From: CAMCXT01 sp046302715
Lineage (GTDB): Bacteria > Bacteroidota > Bacteroidia > M30B66
Reading direction: 5' to 3'
Length of the DNA stretch: 6,240 bases
Assembly (NCBI GenBank): GCA_046302715.1
Contig: JBKCHQ010000188.1
Span: forward strand, 1-6,240
A model generated the notes under the pieces. It did no database searches and was not told the DNA's origin. It worked only from the letters and a program-made list of their open reading frames with translations. Made by a program: the position numbers and the translations under genes. Below are positions 1-4,930 of the stretch, piece after piece; positions within the stretch are counted from its first letter, which is position 1; every line of letters begins with the position of its first letter.

Positions 1-64
1 ACTTTTGGTGTCTTGATTTTTACTTCTCTTTTGCAGTTATTTGACCTGTTTTTGTTCCGATATT

Positions 65-1402
65 ATGAAGAGAATTGTGAGTTATTGGCTTATTGCCTTA
101 GCAGTTACACTGCATTCCTGTAAAAAAGAAGAAATTTTACATAACGATGAATCGGGTTCTTATTCGCCCTATGCGCTGCGCACCGCTGCTATGTTCCCCG
201 AGGGGTTTGAAAGCGGTACTAAAACAAGTTACACAGCAGGAAATGTAAGTTTGGGTTCGGGGCAATGGAATTTTTCGGATGCCCTAATAGGTACGTCGTC
301 TTCTGACCGAAAAACAGGAAGCAAAAGTGCACGTATTCGAAATTCAGGCTTTATTCGCACCAACTTCAACCTAAACTTTGGAGTTAACTATGTAACGGTT
401 CAACACGCCAAATATGGCAGCACGGCTAACTCGAGCTGGCAGTTTTTTTATTCTACCAACAATGGCAGTTCATGGATTCAGGTAGGTTCTACCATCAATA
501 CCACTTCAACTGCACTTAATACGGTAACCTTTACCTTAAACACTACAGTTCCAACACAGATACGAATTAGTAAATTAAGTGGAAGCGGTATAATTAACAT
601 CGACAATCTGCTGGTGGATGAACCGGGAGAAAGTCCGACCCGCGATGGTCATCTCGAATTGGGAAATCCCAGCAATGCCCAAACCAATGCGGCTACTCCC
701 AATAATTATTTGCTTTCTAAATCGCAGTACGTACTGAGTTACAACAATTCCCGAGGTACTGCCAATTGGGTGGCCTGGCACATGAGCAATGCCTGGAAAG
801 GTTCGGCCACACGATGCGATTGTTTTGCTACGGATACACAACTTCCATCAACGTTTTATAGGGCTTCTGCTACCAGTTTTAGTGGAAGCGGTTTTGATCG
901 TGGTCACATGTGTCCTTCCGAAGATCGTGATGGATCTTCAGCCGATAATGCCGCTACTTTTCTCATGTCGAACATGATTCCTCAAGCCCCTAACAACAAT
1001 CAAATTACCTGGAATGCTTTTGAAGGGTATTGTCGTACCTTGTTGAACCAAGGAAACGAATTATACATTATATCTGGGGGTTATGGCAACGGTGGTACCG
1101 GCAGTAACGGCGGGGTTACTACAACTTTGGCCAGTGGAGCAATTGCTGTTCCTTCAAATGTTTGGAAGGCAGTAGTTGTTTTGCCCATTGGCTCTAACGA
1201 TTTAAGCCGAGTTTCGAGCACAACACGTATTATAGCGATAGATGTGCCTAACACGCAAACGGCGAGTTCACAACCTTGGCATGCCTACCGAACATCAGTA
1301 GATGCCATTGAAGCGCAAACGGGACTGGACTTGTTCAATCTCGTTTCTGCTGAAATTCAAGGTAGCATAGAGTCACAAGTAGATGCCGTAACCATTCAGT
1401 AA
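65..1402 (+). CDS. DNA/RNA non-specific endonuclease, probable surface lipoprotein
   Basis: Probable secreted nuclease that cuts DNA and RNA without sequence specificity, anchored to the outer membrane by lipid. I chose the ATG at 65 over the upstream TTG at 41 because it gives a clean lipoprotein signal peptide: MKR, a hydrophobic core, then LHSC with the lipidated Cys at residue 19. The following KKEE resembles the surface-export signal of Bacteroidota lipoproteins. Residues about 45-185 form a Gly/Ser/Thr-rich, beta-strand-rich domain beginning FESGTKTSY, probably a jelly-roll binding module. The catalytic domain (about 195-435) has DRGH at 278-281, with His281 as the expected general base. 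Asn312 and Glu320 match the metal-ligand Asn and the Glu of Serratia-type nucleases (PQ..N..W...E pattern). Four extra cysteines (251, 253, 283, 323) could form disulphides. At 445 residues it is longer than a bare nuclease because of the N-terminal module. A weak promoter (TTTG at 4-7 and TTTG at 30-33) may precede it. The family call is firm; surface location is inferred. Confidence 0.93.
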   Translation: MKRIVSYWLIALAVTLHSCKKEEILHNDESGSYSPYALRTAAMFPEGFESGTKTSYTAGNVSLGSGQWNFSDALIGTSSSDRKTGSKSARIRNSGFIRTNFNLNFGVNYVTVQHAKYGSTANSSWQFFYSTNNGSSWIQVGSTINTTSTALNTVTFTLNTTVPTQIRISKLSGSGIINIDNLLVDEPGESPTRDGHLELGNPSNAQTNAATPNNYLLSKSQYVLSYNNSRGTANWVAWHMSNAWKGSATRCDCFATDTQLPSTFYRASATSFSGSGFDRGHMCPSEDRDGSSADNAATFLMSNMIPQAPNNNQITWNAFEGYCRTLLNQGNELYIISGGYGNGGTGSNGGVTTTLASGAIAVPSNVWKAVVVLPIGSNDLSRVSSTTRIIAIDVPNTQTASSQPWHAYRTSVDAIEAQTGLDLFNLVSAEIQGSIESQVDAVTIQ

Positions 1403-1403
1403 T

Positions 1404-1427
1404 AATGCTGATTTCAGCATTTTATTT
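1404..1427 (+). terminator. Candidate rho-independent terminator after the nuclease gene
   Basis: Two bases after the nuclease stop codon, AATGCTG (1404-1410) and CAGCATT (1415-1421) form a perfect 7-bp stem around an ATTT loop. The stem is followed by TTATTT. The stem is short and only moderately GC-rich, so termination may be partial, but the position fits well. Confidence 0.5.
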
Positions 1428-1434
1428 AGATTTG
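1427..1434 (+). promoter_or_regulatory. Candidate Bacteroidota -7 promoter element before ridA
   Basis: TAGATTTG is an exact match to the Bacteroidota -7 consensus TAnnTTTG and is followed by C. It ends only four bases before the ATG at 1439, so transcription would start at or next to the start codon and give a leaderless or nearly leaderless message. I see no good -33 TTG at the expected distance. The element lies directly after the upstream gene's terminator candidate, as expected for an independent promoter. Confidence 0.35.
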
Positions 1435-1438
1435 CGGC

Positions 1439-1852
1439 ATGGATAAACTTAATTCATCGCGCGCCCCCGAACCGGTTGGACTTTACCCCCATGCACGTAA
1501 AGTGGGTAATTTGCTTTTTCTTAGTGGGGTAGGGCCGCGCGAAAGGGGTACCAAAAAAATTCCAGGTGTGGAGCTCGACGAGCAGGGCAATATTACTAGC
1601 TACGATATCGAAACGCAATGCCGTTCGGTGTTCAACAATATTCGCTACATACTTGAGGATTGTGGCTCTTCTTGGGATAAAATTGTTGACGTTACGGTTT
1701 TTTTAACCAATATGAAGGACGATTTCCCCATCTATAACCGTATTTATGCGGAATATTTTAAGGACAATTTGCCTTGTCGTACAACTATCGAAATCAATTG
1801 CTTGCCAACGCCCATTGCCATTGAATTAAAGGTGATCGCAACGGTGGATTGA
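1439..1852 (+). CDS. RidA (YjgF/YER057c/UK114) family protein, 2-aminomuconate deaminase-like
   Basis: Small trimer-forming cytosolic enzyme family. Typical members hydrolyse reactive enamine/imine intermediates from PLP enzymes, and one branch is annotated as 2-aminomuconate deaminase of tryptophan/aminophenol breakdown. The 137 residues cover a whole RidA fold. Family features are GNLLFLSG (23-30), the VFNNIRYILEDCG helix (64-76), DVTVFLTNM (84-92), the active-site Arg114 in PCRTT, and Glu129 in the C-terminal IELKVIA strand. The opening GLYPHARKVGN and the insert IPGVELDEQG (41-50) resemble the aminomuconate deaminase branch more than housekeeping RidA. This is from memory of the family, not from an alignment. 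No other kynurenine or meta-cleavage gene is in the window, so the substrate is unproven. There is no Shine-Dalgarno sequence; the start is set by the ATG directly before the conserved N-terminus. The gene has its own promoter candidate. Confidence 0.93.
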   Translation: MDKLNSSRAPEPVGLYPHARKVGNLLFLSGVGPRERGTKKIPGVELDEQGNITSYDIETQCRSVFNNIRYILEDCGSSWDKIVDVTVFLTNMKDDFPIYNRIYAEYFKDNLPCRTTIEINCLPTPIAIELKVIATVD

Positions 1853-1870
1853 TTTTTTTAATCAATACCA
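1845..1870. other. Hairpin spanning the ridA stop codon
   Basis: ATTGATT (1848-1854) pairs perfectly with AATCAAT (1860-1866) around a five-T loop. TGG/CCA can extend the stem if A1867 is bulged out. It covers the ridA stop (1850-1852) and the end of the possible minus-strand remnant (1858). No T-run follows on either strand, so it is not a standard intrinsic terminator, but it could mark the boundary between convergent genes or protect an mRNA end. Confidence 0.35.
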
Positions 1871-1984
1871 TGTCCATTAAAACCTGAATCGTCGGGATTA
1901 GTATCGGGTACAACGTCCGGAGGAATAATTTGCTTCCATCTTTAGTTTTTTGTTTCTTTTAATGGTGGGAAGAGGCTTCACCAT
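1858..1984 (-). pseudogene. Possible frameshifted remnant of a short minus-strand gene
   Basis: On the minus strand an ATG at 1984 opens a 28-codon frame (MVKPLPTIKRNKKLKMEA...) that closes at 1898. In a second frame, from about 1941 to a TAA at 1860-1858, the translation is RWKQ, then IIPPDVVPDTNPDDSGFNG, then HGID and stop. This Pro/Asp-rich acidic tail reads like a genuine protein C-terminus. Skipping one base near 1925-1940 would join the two into a continuous frame of roughly 41 codons: a basic start and an acidic tail. The tail's own frame has a TAA at 1944-1942, so it cannot start upstream without a change. I do not recognise the protein. It could be decay, a sequencing error or chance. 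The stops of ridA and this frame converge on the hairpin at 1845-1870. Confidence 0.25.
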
Positions 1985-2058
1985 ATACTCTGACTTCACT
2001 CATAGTTAATTGCCGTTAGTGTAAATAATTTTAGTCGGTTAATACTAGAATTTAATTT

Positions 2059-2496
2059 ATGGAACATCACACTGTTTGCGGCATCCAGCTGCACCTCCAT
2101 CATTCCGATGTCATCAAAATGAGTCCTGGCGGGGAAATGCGCTATTCAATTACCTCTGATATTGAATCAAGACCTCGTTTTAAAGGCGAAACGGCCTTAG
2201 GAACGCTGCTTGGGAATTACCGTAGTACCAATAATGAATACAGTAGGCACAAGCGGTTCAATAATCAACTTAAGCAGTATTTTCAGAATCTTGAAAAAGC
2301 CCTCGAAGATGCCGATGCTATTTTGGTATTAGGTTCAAAGAATCTGTTAGGTCGCTTTAAAAACACCATAGCCGAAAATTCCCATTTTGCATCAAAAGTA
2401 ATGCTGTACGAACGTGCCGAAAAATTAAACGATGCAGCATTTAAGGTTCGCTTGAAAAATTTTGCGAAAGTGGTCAAAAGCATCCATCAGGTGTAA
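2059..2496 (+). CDS. Small protein resembling the eRF1-domain-3-like (baeRF/host-attachment) family
   Basis: A 145-residue soluble protein with no signal peptide or membrane segment. The second half (about 70-140) has the layout of eRF1-domain-3-like bacterial proteins: an amphipathic helix YFQNLEKALEDADAILVLG (74-92), the loop SKNLLGRFKNTI, then strand VMLYERAEKLND (114-125) and a C-terminal basic helix. In better-known members the loop after the ILV strand reads like GPGxAK; here it is GSKNLLGRF, so the motif is degenerate. The start (GIQLHLHHSDVIKM, 8-21) fits the short N-terminal strands of such proteins, with D/H-containing positions replaced by a His cluster (H3, H4, H12, H14, H15). Family members are thought to act near translation or stress response, but no function is proven. 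A weak -7-like element (TAATTTTA, 2026-2033) lies upstream. There is no clear ribosome binding site. The gene is certainly coding-like; the family call is from memory and moderate. Confidence 0.75.
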   Translation: MEHHTVCGIQLHLHHSDVIKMSPGGEMRYSITSDIESRPRFKGETALGTLLGNYRSTNNEYSRHKRFNNQLKQYFQNLEKALEDADAILVLGSKNLLGRFKNTIAENSHFASKVMLYERAEKLNDAAFKVRLKNFAKVVKSIHQV

Positions 2497-2545
2497 TCTC
2501 TTGTAAACTATCAAATAGACTCAAATTTTCTTTATTTAAAACCAA

Positions 2546-2582
2546 AATGAATCGGATGCCTTAGTTCGTACTCCGAATCATT
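2546..2582. repeat. Imperfect inverted repeat between the eRF1-like gene and the peroxidase gene
   Basis: AATGA-A-TCGGA (2546-2556) can pair with TCCGA-A-TCATT (2572-2582): two 5-bp stems separated by an A/A mismatch, with a 15-base loop. No T-run follows on the + strand. On the minus strand the next bases read TTTGGTTTTAAAT, which is terminator-like, but I see no minus-strand gene to end there. It could be an mRNA 3' structure or an operator. Confidence 0.3.
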
Positions 2583-2627
2583 AAAACAATAAGACTTTTT
2601 GATCGTTTCAATGCAACATCAAGGCTT

Positions 2628-3197
2628 ATGCGGACACAAATTTTGCGCGTTTTTTATCCACTGCTCATGAAAGGGCTATCCAAGAGCGAAAAGGGTACTG
2701 TTCTCTATGCACCTAATCAAGCACTTCGGAATAGACTTACTGAACAAATACTGTCCAATTTGGGAATTAAACAATCGTACGATGAATTGGTGGGAAAAAA
2801 TCTATTAATAGTTAATACCGCGTCATTATGCGGTTTCTCTCGCCAATACGAAGAGTTACAGACCTTGCAGGAACAATACACAGAAAATTTAATGATTTTG
2901 GCCTTCCCATCTAACGAATTTAAGAATCAGGAGCCGCTTTCAGATGTCGAAATCAAATCCTACTGTTCCAAAAATTACGGCATAACGTTTCCGATAGCCC
3001 CCAAAACACAAGTTTTGCCCTCAGAAAATCAACATCCGCTGTATCATTGGCTCTGTTCGTCGGAGGCCAATGGATGGAATACGCAAGCGCCGCATTGGAA
3101 TTTCAGTAAATATTTGTTGGATGAAGAACACCGACTAATGGCATACTTTGGACCCGCGGTATCGCCACTCGACAGCCGATTAAAAAAGCTACTGTAG
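2628..3197 (+). CDS. Glutathione peroxidase family protein, Cys type (probably thioredoxin-dependent)
   Basis: Thioredoxin-fold peroxidase expected to reduce hydrogen or lipid hydroperoxides. The core (about 55-185) is clear. The peroxidatic Cys68 sits in NTASLCGFSRQYEEL, Gln101 in NQEPLSD, and Trp157-Asn158 in HWNFSKYL, completing the Cys/Gln/Trp/Asn catalytic set. Cys113 in SYCSKNYGITFP lies where thioredoxin-dependent members have their resolving Cys. The usual Cys of the FPCNQF motif is Ser95 here (FPSNEF). The codon at 68 is TGC, so this is not a selenoprotein. The N-terminus is unusual: instead of starting at the short Y-D-F strand it has RTQILRVFYPLLMKGL and a poorly conserved stretch to residue 50, with a shape like other long Bacteroidota members. 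That hydrophobic segment could touch the membrane but is short for a membrane span. An AAGG at 2621-2624, three bases before the ATG, supports the start. It stands alone between intergenic gaps of 131 and 285 bases. Confidence 0.92.
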   Translation: MRTQILRVFYPLLMKGLSKSEKGTVLYAPNQALRNRLTEQILSNLGIKQSYDELVGKNLLIVNTASLCGFSRQYEELQTLQEQYTENLMILAFPSNEFKNQEPLSDVEIKSYCSKNYGITFPIAPKTQVLPSENQHPLYHWLCSSEANGWNTQAPHWNFSKYLLDEEHRLMAYFGPAVSPLDSRLKKLL

Positions 3198-3482
3198 TCA
3201 GTTAAATCATCGGTTTACAAAGCGCACAAAGAATTGTTTCATGCTCTGTTTTAGGGCTTGCTATTTATGGCAGCATCTGGATTTTTAAACATTGCTTGCC
3301 ATTGTGCCGATGTGCTAATTTATGGTGACGAAAGTCGGCTGTAAATTCCCCTAAAATTTTACCCGCTCAGGCTCAAAATCAAACGGTGAATTCAATACAT
3401 TTGCATCCGAAAATCGAAAGAGTTTCAGAACATTTACCGCTCTGTTTTTGTTCTTTTACTGTTTCGTGTTTAATATTAAGGT
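3198..3482. other. Intergenic region upstream of the nuo operon
   Basis: This 285-base spacer holds no convincing gene on either strand. Visible items are a 10-base AT palindrome TAAAATTTTA (3352-3361), the promoter element at 3396-3403, and a T-rich stretch (3445-3475) in the presumed nuoA leader. I see no strong terminator for the peroxidase gene and no known riboswitch. Confidence 0.6.
3396..3403 (+). promoter_or_regulatory. Probable -7 promoter element of the nuo operon
   Basis: TACATTTG, followed by CA, exactly matches the Bacteroidota -7 consensus TAnnTTTG. Transcription would begin near 3409, leaving a leader of about 75 bases before the nuoA ATG. No convincing -33 TTG is seen at the usual spacing, which is common for this phylum but weakens the call. 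The palindrome at 3352-3361 lies about 50 bases upstream of the expected start and could be a regulator site. Confidence 0.5.
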
Positions 3483-3842
3483 ATGCTTACAAACGAATAT
3501 TTTCCCTTGCTTATCCAACTGGTGTTTGCATTGGGATTTGTATCGCTGGTGCTGATCATCACGCACCTGATAGGGCCGGCACGTAAATCGGCTAAAAAAC
3601 TCGAGAATTTCGAGTGTGGCATCGAAGCCAAAGGCAATGCTCGCCTTCCATTTTCTATCAAATATTTCCTCACCGCCATTTTGTTCGTATTGTTCGATGT
3701 GGAGGTGATTTTCTTTTATCCCTGGGCCACCAATTTTAAAGAATTGGGCATGTATGGCCTCACCAGTATGGGGATTTTTGTAGCCCTTTTCCTGCTAGGC
3801 TTCATATATCTCAAGAAAAAGCAGGCGTTTAAATGGGAATAA
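3483..3842 (+). CDS. nuoA: NADH-quinone oxidoreductase subunit A (complex I, ND3 homologue)
   Basis: Membrane subunit of respiratory complex I, located at the junction of the membrane and peripheral arms beside the quinone channel. The 119 residues match the usual length and three-helix layout: about 8-30, 61-81 and 91-111. The long loop between helices 1 and 2 contains ENFECGIEAKG, with Glu44-Cys45-Gly46. This Cys corresponds to the ND3 loop cysteine known from mitochondrial active/deactive studies. Helix 2 carries FDVE, with Asp72 and Glu74 matching the conserved acidic pair of NuoA. Helix 3 ends in a basic KKKQAFKWE tail. It is the first gene of the operon, with nuoB 27 bases downstream. 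The bases AAGG sit one base before the ATG, too close for a normal ribosome binding site, but no other in-frame start fits helix 1. Confidence 0.96.
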   Translation: MLTNEYFPLLIQLVFALGFVSLVLIITHLIGPARKSAKKLENFECGIEAKGNARLPFSIKYFLTAILFVLFDVEVIFFYPWATNFKELGMYGLTSMGIFVALFLLGFIYLKKKQAFKWE

Positions 3843-3869
3843 TACACTAACCGTACAAAAGCTGCTGTT

Positions 3870-4412
3870 ATGAGTGATATAAAAATGGTTGAAGCACCCG
3901 ATGGCCTGCACGGCGAAGGTTTCTTTGCCACAAGTTTGAGCAAGGTAATCGGTTTGGCACGCGCCAACTCCATGTGGCCGTTGCCCTTTGCCACATCATG
4001 CTGCGGAATCGAATTCATGGCTACCATGGGTTCCAATTACGACCTCGCCCGATTTGGCTCCGAGCGTATGAGTTTTTCGCCACGTCAGGCCGATTTACTC
4101 ATGGTAATGGGTACCATCGCCAAAAAAATGGGGCCCATCCTGCGTCAGGTGTATGAACAAATGGCCGAGCCTCGCTGGGTTATTTCGGTGGGAGCCTGCG
4201 CTTCGAGCGGCGGTATTTTCGATACGTATTCGGTGCTTCAAGGCATCGATCGCATCATTCCGGTTGATGTGTATGTGCCCGGCTGTCCGCCCCGCCCCGA
4301 ACAAATTATCGATGGTGTTATGCGCATTCAGGACCTTGTGAAAAACGAGAGCCTACGTCGCCGCAATACACCTGAATACAAACAATTACTCGCCTCTTAC
4401 GGCATCGAATAA
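3870..4412 (+). CDS. nuoB: NADH-quinone oxidoreductase subunit B (complex I, PSST homologue)
   Basis: Peripheral-arm subunit that holds the terminal iron-sulphur cluster N2, which passes electrons to quinone at the interface with NuoD. The four cluster ligands are all present: the tandem Cys44-Cys45 in FATSCCGIEFM, Cys110 in SVGACASSGG, and Cys139 in YVPGCPPRPEQ. Other family features are the DLARFGSERMSFSPRQADLL block (58-77) and MGTIAKKM (80-87). The length of 180 residues is normal, and the C-terminal tail after PEQIIDGVM is a short basic helix, as usual. The start at 3870 gives a typical N-terminus before the conserved GFFATSLSK segment. No Shine-Dalgarno sequence is visible. The nuoC start lies two bases after the stop, suggesting translational coupling. 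Confidence 0.98.
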   Translation: MSDIKMVEAPDGLHGEGFFATSLSKVIGLARANSMWPLPFATSCCGIEFMATMGSNYDLARFGSERMSFSPRQADLLMVMGTIAKKMGPILRQVYEQMAEPRWVISVGACASSGGIFDTYSVLQGIDRIIPVDVYVPGCPPRPEQIIDGVMRIQDLVKNESLRRRNTPEYKQLLASYGIE

Positions 4413-4414
4413 GC

Positions 4415-4918
4415 ATGGCACTCAACAACGAAACCGTACTGAGCCGTCTGAAGGAGCAATTTGGCGATGCCGTGCTCAGTTCTTACGAAAATTTCGATTA
4501 CCTCAATATCGAGATCGAACCTTCACGAAATGCCGAAATTCTTCGCTTTTTGAAAAACGATGCGCAGATGAATTTCATCTACCTCACCGACCTTTGCGCC
4601 GTGCATATGCCCGACCAAACAGGCAAAGAACTTGGTGTTGTGTATCATCTGCATAACCTCGAAGAAAACTACCGCCTGCGCGTTAAGGCTTGGTTAAACA
4701 TCAGCAATCCTGAAATTGCAAGCGCCACATCCATCTGGAAAGGGGCCAATTGGATGGAACGCGAAACCTACGATTTCTTTGGCGTGGTCTTTACCGGCCA
4801 TCCCGACTTGCGTCGCATCCTCAATGTAGATCACATGGAGGTATTTCCGCTGCGCAAAGAATTTCCGCTCGAAGACTCAACCCGCGAAGATAAGGACGAC
4901 CGGTTCTTTGGCCGCTAA
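4415..4918 (+). CDS. nuoC: NADH-quinone oxidoreductase subunit C (complex I, 30 kDa subunit)
   Basis: Peripheral-arm subunit without cofactors that packs against NuoD and stabilises the quinone-reducing module. The family signature is intact at 115-134: ERETYDFFGV followed by FTGHPDLRR, with Glu115, Arg116, Glu117, Asp120, Gly123, His129, Pro130 and Arg133-Arg134. The N-terminal alpha/beta domain (about 8-95) includes the conserved FIYLTDLCAVH strand and VVYHLHNL. The 167 residues match the stand-alone form, separate from NuoD, unlike the NuoCD fusion of E. coli. The charged tail (LEDSTREDKDDRFFGR) is typical. It begins two bases after the nuoB stop and ends 12 bases before nuoD. Confidence 0.97.
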   Translation: MALNNETVLSRLKEQFGDAVLSSYENFDYLNIEIEPSRNAEILRFLKNDAQMNFIYLTDLCAVHMPDQTGKELGVVYHLHNLEENYRLRVKAWLNISNPEIASATSIWKGANWMERETYDFFGVVFTGHPDLRRILNVDHMEVFPLRKEFPLEDSTREDKDDRFFGR

Positions 4919-4930
4919 AAGACAACAGAC

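Noticed and set aside
41..64. Eight-codon upstream extension of the nuclease from a TTG
   Set aside because: It would place polar and Cys residues before the signal peptide; the ATG at 65 gives a normal lipoprotein signal.
2283..2483. A 66-codon minus-strand frame inside the eRF1-like gene
   Set aside because: It is a low-complexity Phe/Ser/Ala-rich shadow of the Lys/Glu-rich helices on the other strand.
3240..3264. Minus-strand short frame reading MKQFFVRFVN... ahead of the peroxidase end
   Set aside because: It stops after about a dozen codons and has no supporting context, so chance is the simplest explanation.
3327..3336. GAC-GAAA-GTC mini-hairpin with a GNRA-type loop
   Set aside because: The stem has only three firm base pairs and no surrounding structure that would suggest an RNA gene or riboswitch.
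3386..3586. A 66-codon + frame overlapping the nuo promoter and the start of nuoA
   Set aside because: It overlaps nuoA in another frame, contains the promoter element, and the translation has no domain-like character.
3716..4036. A 106-codon minus-strand frame across the nuoA/nuoB junction
   Set aside because: It is antisense to two conserved genes and resembles no family I know.
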